Assembly: GCF_016587375.1 (NCBI RefSeq)
Contig: NZ_BNJG01000002.1
Location: forward strand, 992,001 to 1,056,000
Reading direction: 5' to 3'
DNA length: 64,000 nucleotides
DNA from: Ktedonobacter robiniae
GTDB lineage: Bacteria > Chloroflexota > Ktedonobacteria > Ktedonobacterales > Ktedonobacteraceae
Below are positions 36,162-45,063 of this stretch, piece after piece. The notes below the pieces were generated by a model. The model worked only from the letters and a program-made list of their open reading frames with translations. It was not told the DNA's origin and searched no databases. Within the stretch, counting starts at the first letter, position 1. Every line of letters starts with the position of its first letter. A program made the translations under genes and the position numbers.

Positions 36162-36985
36162 GATAACTCCTCATCACCTTCGTGACGCGTACCAACTAAC
36201 TGGATGAAACGATCTTCCAGAGTCATCCCACCACGTACCTGTTCCAGGGAACCAGAGGCAATCACGCGCCCTGAAGCGATCACCGCAACCTGATCACAGA
36301 GCTGCTCAACCAGGGCCATCACATGGCTGGAGAAGATGACAGAACCACCAGATGCCACGAACCGTCTCAGAAGTGACTTAATAGTAGATGCCGAGAGAGG
36401 ATCTACCGTTTCTAACGGCTCGTCGAGGATGAGCAATCTCGGGTTATGCAGCAGGGCTGTAGCCAAGCCAATCTTCTTGCGCATCCCGGTCGAGTAGTCG
36501 ATCACCAATGTATGTTCAGTGTTAGTCAGTTCGAGAACCGAGAGGAGTTCTTCAGCACGCTGAGCAACCGTACTCGCCGACAGTCCTCGCAGTAAACCGA
36601 AGTAGGTGAGGATTTCCCGTCCCGTCAAGCGTTCGGGCATGGAAAGTCCATCAGGCAATACCCCAATCAGTTTTTTTGCCTGTGTTGGCTCTTTCCAGAT
36701 ATCGATGCCGAAGATCCTGGCCGTCCCTGTATCTGGTCGTAACAAGCCAACGGCCATTGACAATGCAGTCGTCTTACCAGCGCCATTGGGGCCGACAAGT
36801 CCGAAGAACGAGCCAGCAGGCACGCTTAAATCAAGAGAATCCACTGCAATTGTCTCGTCGAATGTTTTAGAGAGTGCAGTGAGTTGAAGTGCCGGAATAG
36901 GTTCCTTATTGGATAGAGGGGGTTGCGGAAAGGCATGTTCAACAGGAGTATGGTTGTTATTTGGTTGCAGAAAATGTCGATTCAT
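36146..36985 (-). CDS. ABC transporter ATP-binding protein (exporter type)
   Basis: A 279-residue ATPase that powers the adjacent ABC-2 permease. Walker A is GPNGAGKTT (about 65-73), and Walker B is LLILDEPLETVDP. The signature region reads YSTGMRKKIGLATALL, a variant of LSGGQ common in exporter ATPases of the CcmA group. The H-loop lies in VIFSSHVMALVEQLCD. The start at 36985 gives a 25-residue low-complexity leader; an internal start would also keep the domain. It forms a two-gene operon with the permease at 34305-36161. Confidence 0.92.
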   Translation of the reverse strand: MNRHFLQPNNNHTPVEHAFPQPPLSNKEPIPALQLTALSKTFDETIAVDSLDLSVPAGSFFGLVGPNGAGKTTALSMAVGLLRPDTGTARIFGIDIWKEPTQAKKLIGVLPDGLSMPERLTGREILTYFGLLRGLSASTVAQRAEELLSVLELTNTEHTLVIDYSTGMRKKIGLATALLHNPRLLILDEPLETVDPLSASTIKSLLRRFVASGGSVIFSSHVMALVEQLCDQVAVIASGRVIASGSLEQVRGGMTLEDRFIQLVGTRHEGDEELSWLAF

Positions 36986-37240
36986 TCTTCTATCTTTCTT
37001 ACTTGGTTCAAAATCAAGAGGTGTTTCCAGTTCCTCGCATGAGAAAGCCGGATAAAGCTCTTACGAGGGGTTGTGTGATTTGACAATCTCTTTGTCCTGA
37101 TGAGAAGACCTTTCAGAGCTTACCGTATGTTTCGCCCGCTGTGATCTAGTGACCCCAATACCCATGCTCTTTCTGCTGCTCTTACCCGCTACTTTGTGGC
37201 TGGTGGACAGCTTACGTAGCGCTGCTTCCAATGAGCAAAT

Positions 37241-37510
37241 TTACTGCTCCTGGTCCAGGGCTTGCTCATTCGTCTCAAGGGAAAGCAGAACGAGCCCAAG
37301 ACTTTGAATTTTCAAGAGAACCCGGTAGAGCGCGGCTTGATCGACCAGTGATCCGCGCAGCACCGTTTTGCCGGATGCCTCGTGAAGAATATCGAGTCCC
37401 TCAAACCATTCTTGCCAGGACGTGTCCAGATGTCCTTCGACAGAGATAAAGCATCGCACCTGCAACGCCTTCCTCCTTTCGTTCAGGATGGTTGAAGTAT
37501 AAAGCCCCAT
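37241..37510 (-). CDS. Small conserved protein downstream of the LAL regulator
   Basis: An 89-residue soluble protein. GHLDTSWQEWFEGLDI, TVLRGSLVDQAALYRVLLKI and LGLVLLSLE resemble a widespread short family of unknown function often seen near regulators in Chloroflexota and Actinomycetota (from memory). The VDQAALYRVL-LGL-LLS pattern is the most diagnostic. It begins 62 bp after the LAL gene on the same strand and could be co-transcribed. It may act as a partner or modulator of that regulator (inference). Confidence 0.65.
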   Translation of the reverse strand: MGLYTSTILNERRKALQVRCFISVEGHLDTSWQEWFEGLDILHEASGKTVLRGSLVDQAALYRVLLKIQSLGLVLLSLETNEQALDQEQ

Positions 37511-37572
37511 CGGGTGAGTTGTGATCGCCCGATGGGGTGGTTGTGAGCGGGTGAGGGGAGGAGGAGGAGAGA

Positions 37573-40500
37573 TTAGAGCAAGGAGAAGCGCCGTGCCGCC
37601 TCGCTGGCTTCGACACGACTGTGAACGTCTAGCTTGCGGTAGAGGCTTTGGACGTGGGTTTTTACGGTATTGAGCGAAAGCATCAGGGTGTTTGCTATCT
37701 CTGGATTGGAGCGCCCGGCGGCCAGCAGACGGAGAACCCGCTGCTCCTGCTCGCTGAGCGGGTCCAGGAGGAGTACATTCTCCCCGCGAGGCTGCGCCTC
37801 CCGGGTTGGCTGAGCACCTGATTCCTGGGCAAATGCACGCAGAAGGATCCGCGCGTAGGAGATCAGCGCCGCCTCGCGCAGTTCCGGCAACAGCGTTTTC
37901 AATAACGCCTCCATGGCCGGACCTTCGTCCAGAAAGACGCGTTGATCGTTTTCAGGTTGAGCCAGCTTGAGTGTTTGTATGAGAACGGATCTGGCCATCC
38001 TGTGTTCTTGACGGACAGCGTGAGCCAGGGCCTCCAGAATCTGGATTTTGAGAACGCTTCGCTTGCGCCCCTGCGCCTGGGCCTTCTCTTTCCAGGGAGT
38101 CAACTCTCTCAATGCGGCTTCCCCTCTCCTTTGTGCAATGGAGAAGCGCGCGAGGATGAGCGCTTCTTCCTGCTGGTGCAAGAGCGAGAACGCTTTCTCC
38201 TGTTCGGACGCCTGGAAATCCAATGTCTGTCCCTTTTCCTGCGCCCATTGCTCAACCGCGGCGAGATATCCCTGTGCCAGATGAAACCGTGCCAACAAGA
38301 CACGTATCGAACACAAAGACCAGGGAAAGCGGGCATGCCTCTCCCATTTCAAGAGCAATTCCTGAGCCTGGGAGGTTTCTCCACAAGCATGGAGGAGGCG
38401 AGCCTGGATGAGCCCCCCCGAAGCATGAACGTGGATTTCGTCCTCCGGTTTTGCTCTCAACGCCAGTGCTTGCAGCAGATAACGTTGAGCGTCTGCGAGT
38501 TCATTGTGTTCATACGCGAGCCGAGCAAGACAATGGTAGGCCCAAGAGACGAAGAACGGCTCGGTGCCCCCTGTTTCCAGGAGAAATTGCTGCTGGCCAA
38601 GACTTTGATCTTCATCGATGTGGCCCAGTGCTTGATGGAAGTAGTGCGAGGCCCTGCGCAGCTCGCCTTTTTCCAGGCACACCTCACCCAGGAAGAGAGC
38701 TGCCCCGAAGGCGCCGGAATAATCGCCGAGGTTTTTTACCTGCTCGTACCCCTTGAGAAGATGCTGCCAGGCCGCCTGCACCTCACCCGCGAGTAAGGCT
38801 TCATAACCCCTGGTCAAAAGATAATTAGAATACATGAGACTACGCTCGGTAAGGAGTGGTTGAGCCTGGTGGGTCAGCGCAAACAGATGCATCAGGTCTT
38901 CTTGAAAAAAGGCCAGGACCGCGTGAAGTTGCAGCGCATCCCCTCGCCGTTCCCACTGTTCTCTGGCTTCAAAACCCTGCTCTGCCCACTGCACCAATGA
39001 CTCGATACGTGTCCATGAGATGGACGAACGTCGATCCGTGATAAACATCAGCGTGAGCGCATACTGAAAACAGAGATCTGGTTGGGCTTGCAGCACCTCC
39101 TCCGGCATACGTCTCAGCCAGGAGTGTAAGAGTCGATACTCGTTCCGAAAGCTGTTGGGAGCCGCAAAACGCTCGATCAACTTCGCCGCGCGGGCAAACA
39201 CTTCGCCCGTCAGCGCGGCTTCAATCGCTTCAGGCAGCATCTGCTGCTGCTCATACCAGCGACTAGCTTTGCGGTGAAGTTCACGCACTGCGGCGGTTCC
39301 CAGGCGCAGGCGGGCTTCGTGTTGCATGGCCTGCGCCCACAACGCATGATAGCGATACCACTGCTGACTGTCATCCAAAGGTTGGAGGAAGAGATTGGCC
39401 CGCTCCACCTGTTCCAACAAGCGATCACTATCATCTCTCCCTGTGATACTGGCGCAGAGCGAGGCACTGAACCGGTGGAGCACGCTGGTCTGCAGCAAGA
39501 AATCCTGGAGCGCTTCCGGCAGATTCGCCAGCACTTCTTCGCGCAGGTAATCGAGCAAGAAGCGCTGATTGCCACGCAGTGTTTGCACATAAGCGGACGG
39601 GTCGGCGTGTTTCTGCAGCACAAGGGCCGCCAGTTGCAGGCTGGCAATCCACCCTTCGGTGCGAGCTTGTAGCAGTTCAACATCTGTCTCCGAGAGGGTA
39701 AGCCCCATGCGTTGGGTGAGAAAATCCTGCGTTTCTTCCTGCGTAAAGCGTAGCTCGGCATTGCGAAGTTCTCCCAGGCGCCCGCGCACCCGCAGGCGAG
39801 CCAGGGAAAGCTCTGGATCGACGCGACTGGCCAGCAGCAGATGCACATGTGGAGGCTGATGCTCCAACCAGAAGGCCAGGGAGGCGTGAATCGCCGGTTC
39901 GTGAATGACGTGATAGTCATCCAAAATCAGCAAGATGGGCGAGGTCTCTGCTTGCCGGTCAGCCAGTTCATTGAGCAAGGCTGTCAAGACAGTCACAAGG
40001 GGAGCCAGCGAAGGGGCAGACGCCTGTAGCAGGGTGAGCGCGCGTTCCCCGATCCCAGGCCAGCATCGGCGCAGAGCCTCAATCAGCGAGGTCCAGAAGC
40101 GCGTCGGATCATTGTCCATCTCTTCCAGAGGGAACCAGGCCACCGATTGAGGATGCCTGTGTGCCCAGCTCGCAAGCAAGGTGGTCTTGCCCCATCCAGC
40201 GGAAGCGGAGAGGAGGGTGAGCGGGCGAGAGAGGGCGGTATCCAACGCCGCGAGCAACCGTTCTCGTACGACCAGCGTGGCAGGCAAATGTGGAGGGGAG
40301 AGCCTGGTCATCACAATCGTCGTTCTCAGCTCACCGGGTTCGCTGCCTTGCTGTGTCGTGGTGGAAGTGGCCTCTCCGCCCATACGAGCAGTCTGCAATT
40401 CGCCAGATGGCAACTCCCGAAAGGCCCGAGCTACCTCTTCTAGACGGGTAAGCGTCACAGTGACACTTCGTCCGAGATAGCGCTTGTGGGTCTGGCCAGC

Positions 40501-40746
40501 GGCTGTATGGTAGGCATACCAGTAGCCTGCGCCTCGTGCTCGCTGCTCTTTATAGACGTTAAGATGCCCGTGTTGTCCCTGGAAAGAGAATGAAGTATGG
40601 GTTGTTAACCAGGCAAGCCACGGCCCCTCGGTTCCCGGCTCAATCCACATCGGTCGGTGGTCAGAGATATGGAGATTGTAGGCGTTGCTCTCAGGGGACC
40701 AGGTGAGAGTCGCTGCAGGTGATTTTGGCATACGTTTTTGTTCCAC
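37573..40746 (-). CDS. LAL/MalT-like LuxR transcriptional regulator with extra N-terminal domain
   Basis: A 1057-residue STAND-type activator. Residues 1-110 form an extra module (GYWYAYHTAAGQTHKRYLG, about 74-92). The NTPase follows with Walker A SASAGWGKTTL (180-190), Walker B LLILDDYHVI and RLRVRGRLGELRNAELRF, cited as RVRGRLGELRNAELRF. A long TPR-like helical sensor region fills the middle. The C-terminal LuxR helix-turn-helix is LSEQEQRVLRLLAAGRS and SLNTVKTHVQSLYRKLDV. The family switches on carbohydrate genes after binding an inducer and ATP. Being next to a GH-A/CBM2 gene, it is a good candidate activator of the polysaccharide genes (inference). Start could be 40746 or 40731. Confidence 0.92.
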   Translation of the reverse strand: MEQKRMPKSPAATLTWSPESNAYNLHISDHRPMWIEPGTEGPWLAWLTTHTSFSFQGQHGHLNVYKEQRARGAGYWYAYHTAAGQTHKRYLGRSVTVTLTRLEEVARAFRELPSGELQTARMGGEATSTTTQQGSEPGELRTTIVMTRLSPPHLPATLVVRERLLAALDTALSRPLTLLSASAGWGKTTLLASWAHRHPQSVAWFPLEEMDNDPTRFWTSLIEALRRCWPGIGERALTLLQASAPSLAPLVTVLTALLNELADRQAETSPILLILDDYHVIHEPAIHASLAFWLEHQPPHVHLLLASRVDPELSLARLRVRGRLGELRNAELRFTQEETQDFLTQRMGLTLSETDVELLQARTEGWIASLQLAALVLQKHADPSAYVQTLRGNQRFLLDYLREEVLANLPEALQDFLLQTSVLHRFSASLCASITGRDDSDRLLEQVERANLFLQPLDDSQQWYRYHALWAQAMQHEARLRLGTAAVRELHRKASRWYEQQQMLPEAIEAALTGEVFARAAKLIERFAAPNSFRNEYRLLHSWLRRMPEEVLQAQPDLCFQYALTLMFITDRRSSISWTRIESLVQWAEQGFEAREQWERRGDALQLHAVLAFFQEDLMHLFALTHQAQPLLTERSLMYSNYLLTRGYEALLAGEVQAAWQHLLKGYEQVKNLGDYSGAFGAALFLGEVCLEKGELRRASHYFHQALGHIDEDQSLGQQQFLLETGGTEPFFVSWAYHCLARLAYEHNELADAQRYLLQALALRAKPEDEIHVHASGGLIQARLLHACGETSQAQELLLKWERHARFPWSLCSIRVLLARFHLAQGYLAAVEQWAQEKGQTLDFQASEQEKAFSLLHQQEEALILARFSIAQRRGEAALRELTPWKEKAQAQGRKRSVLKIQILEALAHAVRQEHRMARSVLIQTLKLAQPENDQRVFLDEGPAMEALLKTLLPELREAALISYARILLRAFAQESGAQPTREAQPRGENVLLLDPLSEQEQRVLRLLAAGRSNPEIANTLMLSLNTVKTHVQSLYRKLDVHSRVEASEAARRFSLL

Positions 40747-40927
40747 AAAGAGGTTCTTCCCAACATCCCAACAAGGATGAGTATATCATAGAAGAGAAAC
40801 AGCAGACAAGACGAACTTTTCTATCACATCCTGCTTGAGAAGCCACTCGGCAATGATGACGCTCTGCTTCCCGATGATTTTCCATGGTTTAGAACTCGAA
40901 ATCTAATTATGAAAAACATAGCTCTTG

Positions 40928-40972
40928 AGGGTTGTGGTGCTGGATACCTGCGGTATCCAGCACCACAACCCT
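40928..40972. terminator. Terminator, 21-bp perfect stem
   Basis: 40928-40948 pairs with 40952-40972 around a 3-base loop. It lies downstream of the GH-A/CBM2 gene and upstream of the LAL gene. Confidence 0.8.
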
Positions 40973-41028
40973 TACCCCATGTGAACCACCTCAGGTGCCA
41001 GAGGTGAGATGGAAGAAATCCCCTCCAC

Positions 41029-43017
41029 TCAGGAAGTACTACACGGCGCTCCGTTGAGGGTAAACGAGGTCGGAGCCTGGTTGCTACCACTCCACGAGCC
41101 ATTGAAGCCCGGAGGGGAGCTCAGCGTAGTACCTGGAGCAATCGAGCCATTATACGAGAGGTTGGTGATCGTCACATTACTGCCCTGCTGCGAGAAGGTG
41201 CCGTTCCATCCCTGGGTGACCGTCTGCCCATTAGGGAAGGTGAATTTCAGCGTCCAGCCGTTAATTGCTGTGCTCCCGGTATTGGTGATCGCGATACTCG
41301 CCCCAAAGCCGCCAGGCCACTGATTGGTTACTGTGTACACCACCTTGCACGTACCGGATGGCGGTGGAGTTGGGGTGGGTGTATTCGTCGGTGTATTCGT
41401 TGGGGTAGGAGTGGGCGTTGTAGGCGTAGGTGTAGGTGTCCCTCCAGTGCCCGGTTGTAAAACCACGGTTGTGAGCGAGTAAGGCGCTATGCTCACGCTT
41501 GAGGATGATCCCTGCGTCGAGGTGATAGCACTGCTATTCTCGCCATAGGTGTAGAGCGTCGCGTTCGCGCCCGCGCTGTAGCCGTTAAGCGAGAGCGAAA
41601 CGTTATAGGTCGTGTTGGGATCCTTGTTGATCAGTAGCACGGCGAGATTCCCATTGGCCTGTTTGACCGCGTGGACAGCCACCAGGCTCTGATTGGACGA
41701 GGACGAGACCTGCGTATCCCCCGGGCTGAACACGTGACCGAGCATCTCCAGGCCGTAATATGGCGGGAATGGTGTGTCCGCCGGTGGCTCGCTGACGCCT
41801 CCCGATGAACTGCCATTAGACAACACACCCATATCGCCATAATTGGCCGTACCGTACAGGCTGGAACTATTGTCCCCACTGGTCGAGATGCCATTATGCT
41901 CAGCCCACCAGTCGACATTGAAGACACCGTTTTCTAGCCAGGTCATATACGCATCGGCCAGGAATAAGCCATTGACCAGGCTGACCGTTTGCTTACCAGG
42001 AGCATAGCCACCGCCATTGGAGTTCATTTCGGTCACGGCGATGCCAGTCTGGCTTGCCCTCGAACCCAGATATTGCGTATAGAGGGAGCGCAGCGTGGCG
42101 ACCTTCCCGGCGATTTCGGCAGGGCTACCCAGTAGCCCGGCGTCGGTGTAGTTGCCACCCGAGGCGTAATCCGTGTACCAGTGGATAACCCCAAAGTCCA
42201 TGTAGGGACCGGCAATGGAGAGCACGGTATGGTTCCAATCCATCGTATCGCCATCGGTCGTATCGACACTACCATTGGGCCAATCGCCAGGGGTAGTCAG
42301 CACCACGCCGACCTTGATCGTCGGGTCCACGGCTTTCATGGCCTGGATCATCTGCACGGCATTCTGAGCGTAGGCGGTGGCGCCTTTCTTAGAGTGGGTA
42401 TCGTATTCCCAGTTGGCGGTATAGCTGCCATTACCGTACAGCTCATTGCCAATCTCCCAATACTTGATGCCATAGGTATGGCCGGTGCTACTGCCTCCCG
42501 TGTAGGTCGGCACCGGACCGCTATAGCCAGAACCGCCTTTGTTCGCGTACTGCACCCAGCCAGCGGCCTCTTGCGGCGTGCCCGAGCCATAGTTGACTGT
42601 AATGATCGGCTGCGCGCCGATGTTCTGGACGACGCCCATGAAGGCATCAAAGGTATTGCTGGGGTTGGCATAGCTCTGACCTGACACCGTCGTATTCGAC
42701 TGCCAATGATAGACATCTGAGGTCGAGCCTCCAGGATAGCGCACGACGTTGACATGCGCGTTTCCAAGCGCGGTGACCGCCGCGCTATCAAGCATATTCC
42801 CATTCCAGACGGCGGTATTGATCCCTTCGCTTGTGTTGGGAAGAGTACCAAGAGGTTGGCCAGCGTTAATCGTGACCTGGGCACTGGTCGCGGCAGCCGC
42901 GTGACTCAACGGGCTTACAACCAGGATGGACAGCATCAATATGCAGCACATCCCCGCGCCGATCATCCATTTTACCCTCCCATAGGGCAAACTCAAACTA
43001 CCCGACATCCTTGTCAT
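41029..43017 (-). CDS. Secreted clan GH-A hydrolase (GH51/arabinofuranosidase-like) with CBM2
   Basis: A 662-residue exported glycosidase. Signal peptide 1-43. The catalytic barrel resembles GH51/GH39-type enzymes: VVRYPGGSTSDVYHW, acid/base E192 in YWEIGNELYGNG and nucleophile E330 in IAVTEMNSNGG. A beta-sandwich (about 450-540, VHAVKQANGNLAVLLINKD) follows, then a Thr/Pro linker and a CBM2 with the Cys pair. Family resemblance suggests alpha-L-arabinofuranosidase or a related hemicellulase, but endoglucanase activity cannot be excluded. GAGAG lies upstream of ATG 43017. Promoter module B sits 76 bp upstream, the same as that of GH48. Confidence 0.85.
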   Translation of the reverse strand: MTRMSGSLSLPYGRVKWMIGAGMCCILMLSILVVSPLSHAAAATSAQVTINAGQPLGTLPNTSEGINTAVWNGNMLDSAAVTALGNAHVNVVRYPGGSTSDVYHWQSNTTVSGQSYANPSNTFDAFMGVVQNIGAQPIITVNYGSGTPQEAAGWVQYANKGGSGYSGPVPTYTGGSSTGHTYGIKYWEIGNELYGNGSYTANWEYDTHSKKGATAYAQNAVQMIQAMKAVDPTIKVGVVLTTPGDWPNGSVDTTDGDTMDWNHTVLSIAGPYMDFGVIHWYTDYASGGNYTDAGLLGSPAEIAGKVATLRSLYTQYLGSRASQTGIAVTEMNSNGGGYAPGKQTVSLVNGLFLADAYMTWLENGVFNVDWWAEHNGISTSGDNSSSLYGTANYGDMGVLSNGSSSGGVSEPPADTPFPPYYGLEMLGHVFSPGDTQVSSSSNQSLVAVHAVKQANGNLAVLLINKDPNTTYNVSLSLNGYSAGANATLYTYGENSSAITSTQGSSSSVSIAPYSLTTVVLQPGTGGTPTPTPTTPTPTPTNTPTNTPTPTPPPSGTCKVVYTVTNQWPGGFGASIAITNTGSTAINGWTLKFTFPNGQTVTQGWNGTFSQQGSNVTITNLSYNGSIAPGTTLSSPPGFNGSWSGSNQAPTSFTLNGAPCSTS

Positions 43018-43092
43018 AACGAACTCTCTTTCTCTTCATAAATAATCGAGCGTAAGCAACGGTAAGAGCCTGAAAGAGCCGATTCTGTCTGT

Positions 43093-43148
43093 ATTGTAAC
43101 GAATCCTTATCTAGCATCCAATAGCATCTACTAGACATATTGTAGACA
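43093..43148 (-). promoter_or_regulatory. Cellulase promoter module B
   Basis: On the minus strand: TGTCTA (43143-43148), TGTCTA (43132-43137), TTGGAT (43116-43121), a 17-base spacer and TACAAT (43093-43098). Over 43081-43160 it aligns without gaps to 24831-24910, about 59 of 80 bases identical by hand count. Confidence 0.78.
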
Positions 43149-43188
43149 GATAGAAGCGTCCAAATGAAGTGGGCGACGTCGCCTGTGG

Positions 43189-43328
43189 TGGCGGCGACAG
43201 TTCTTCGTCCCGATATTGCGCGGCGTAGGTCTGTCTGGTGATCCTGTTCCTGGCGATCCTGGGCAGCCTGAACGTCTTCGATATCGTGCAGACACTGACT
43301 GGTGGCGGCCCCTACTTTGATCATAGGT
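43189..43328 (+). pseudogene. Remnant of a sugar ABC-transporter permease
   Basis: Only a late segment of a MalF/UgpA-type permease survives. TGG at 43189 opens WRRQFFVPILRG; after a frameshift near 43228 the text continues CLVILFLAILGSLNVFDIVQ then TLTGGGPYFDH. The last part is the conserved block seen at the end of carbohydrate ABC permeases (FD-x-V-x-x-x-T-GGGP). The fragment has no start and no ribosome site. It is decayed and non-functional. Confidence 0.75.
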
Positions 43329-43353
43329 TAGAAGGGGTGATACCATATCCATA
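43328..43353 (-). pseudogene. Remnant of a GH3 gene 3' end
   Basis: The 26 bases match the last codons of the intact GH3 gene at 10989-11014 (encoding YGYGITP) but carry a one-base deletion that removes the final Phe-stop. It directly abuts the ABC permease remnant, so both look like leftovers of a lost oligosaccharide-uptake/beta-glucosidase locus. Confidence 0.6.
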
Positions 43354-43408
43354 ATGATTAGAGATATTCTCTCTTCAGAAGCAATGAGAAATCTGAGAGG
43401 AAGAAAAT

Positions 43409-44173
43409 ATGCCCCCAATAGAAGAAAAGAGCAAGCGCTTCGGTGATTTGACCTACCAGGAGATTGGCAAATGTGCTCAACAGGGCTGGTTAGCGATCAT
43501 TCCTACTGGTTGTACCGAGCAGCAAGGCCCTCACCTTCCGGTCGACTTTGATACCTGGTTTGCTGAAACGCTCATGGTTGCAGCCGCTGAAAAAGCGGCG
43601 CAAGACGCTGCAGTCCAGGCTGTCGTGTTACCGGCGATGCCCTTTGGGCCAACGCCGGAACATCGCAACTTTGGTAGCGGATTTATTGATGTCCCCGTCA
43701 GCTTGCATGATGCATTGATCGAAGCGACCTTGACCTCGTTGGTAACACAGGGGTTTAAGAGAATGGTCATCTGGCGAGGCTGTGGCGGTCATGCTCTAAA
43801 CGGGGTCGTTGAGCGCTTCAATCAGATGTACCAGGGCAAGGCGCAAGCATTCTTACCACCTCATCCCTTTCATGAGATCTGGTGCCGATTAGCTGACCCC
43901 ATGATTCCTGTCGGGCACGCGGATAGCTTTACCACATCTATTTCGCTCTATCTCCGACCGGAAACAGTTCGACAAGAGTGGATCACCAATCCCCATTCCA
44001 CAGAGGTTGACTGGAATGATCCAAACCTGGATTTTGCTCGCTATTCCTCTACCGGTGTGATCGGCGATCCGACGTACGCGAGTGCTGAGTTGGGAAAGAG
44101 ATTATGGGAAGCCGTTGTCGAAGAAGCCGCTCAGATGCTGCAAGAAGCTGTATCTCGCGGAAGCGACAGGTAA
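43409..44173 (+). CDS. Creatininase-family amidohydrolase
   Basis: A 254-residue metal-dependent amidohydrolase. Family motifs are PTGCTEQQGPHLPVDFDT (about 33-50), with metal-binding Glu, His and Asp, then GCGGHALN (usual NGHGGN position) and GHADSFTTS (usual HAGExETS). The last two differ slightly from the consensus, so the substrate may not be creatinine; relatives act on formamides in mycofactocin or riboflavin-type pathways. GAGAGGAAGAAAAT precedes the ATG. Single gene after the decayed region. Confidence 0.82.
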   Translation: MPPIEEKSKRFGDLTYQEIGKCAQQGWLAIIPTGCTEQQGPHLPVDFDTWFAETLMVAAAEKAAQDAAVQAVVLPAMPFGPTPEHRNFGSGFIDVPVSLHDALIEATLTSLVTQGFKRMVIWRGCGGHALNGVVERFNQMYQGKAQAFLPPHPFHEIWCRLADPMIPVGHADSFTTSISLYLRPETVRQEWITNPHSTEVDWNDPNLDFARYSSTGVIGDPTYASAELGKRLWEAVVEEAAQMLQEAVSRGSDR

Positions 44174-44368
44174 AATGGATGGAATAGTCACGGTAAGAGT
44201 GCATGGCACTACAGTTGCACTTTTAACTGAGCCATATTTAACCTTCAGCAACCATGAAAAAAGCTTCATGAACTTCTTGGTAACGTGCGTAAATATGGAG
44301 CCTCCAGTTCAACAGAATCATTCTCCATGAGATAAACGGCTGAAGGACGTTGAAATAAAACACTCACA

Positions 44369-44809
44369 CTATGAAGATGAGCCTCGCACCTTGATGGGAG
44401 AGATGCGCAACGCCACCGAATACTCCGCTGCAAACTGTTCCGGCGAGCCAAACTTGCTGGTCATCCAGTGACGATATTTTGCCAGATAGAGCGGATGCAG
44501 ATCGGCAGGAGGTTCAGCGGTGCTGATCTGGGCGTGCCCGGTAAACACAATGATCCCAGAGCCAGTCTGGTCGCCATTAAAATGCAGAGCCACCTGGGAA
44601 TTCCGGCGCACAAAATCCAGGCGTCTGGCATGAGTCAGATTATAGACCAAAAAATTGGATGCCGTCTCATCCCACCAGAACCAGGTGGGTGCGGGCTGAG
44701 GCATCCCGCGCGTATCTACTGTGGTCAGCCATATGAGATACTCTTCATGCACGCGACGCCGTACATTTTTCCCAAAAATTGTGCTCTCATCTGGAAGTTG
44801 AAAGGTCAT
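44369..44809 (-). CDS. PPOX-class flavin/F420-dependent protein
   Basis: A 146-residue split-barrel protein close to the Rv3369-like family. YLIWLTTVDTRGMPQPAPTWFWWDE, cited as LTTVDTRGMPQPAPTWFW, SNFLVYNLTHARRLDFVRRN and VALHFNGDQTGSGIIVFTG mark the cofactor pocket. ATG 44809 gives the normal family length; the frame stays open to 44944, but those 45 residues are not family-like. Substrate unknown. A second, distinct PNPOx-like protein lies at 33421-33957. Confidence 0.85.
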   Translation of the reverse strand: MTFQLPDESTIFGKNVRRRVHEEYLIWLTTVDTRGMPQPAPTWFWWDETASNFLVYNLTHARRLDFVRRNSQVALHFNGDQTGSGIIVFTGHAQISTAEPPADLHPLYLAKYRHWMTSKFGSPEQFAAEYSVALRISPIKVRGSSS

Positions 44810-45063
44810 TCTCCAAAGTCCTTCCTTGTTTCTTGCTCTTCTGCACGGTGGCGCAAGAGCGAACGTCTCGTTGGGACCAATTCCAACGCCTCTTCTCGCG
44901 AAGTTCCCCACATCTGCAGGGCGGGAACAATTGAGGTGATCCACTCCTGACTTTGTGTCAAAGTGGAATGAGAGCTTCTAGAAGCTGCCTCATCCGCGAA
45001 CGAAGCAAACCAGACGACTTACGCTCCTCCACGTACTCACGAAAAGTGGCGATGGGATATCCT

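Noticed and set aside
37942..38796. Long plus-strand open frame (284 codons) opposite the LAL regulator
   Set aside because: No domain, no ribosome site, and the opposite strand encodes a clear LuxR-type protein; a shadow of biased codon use.
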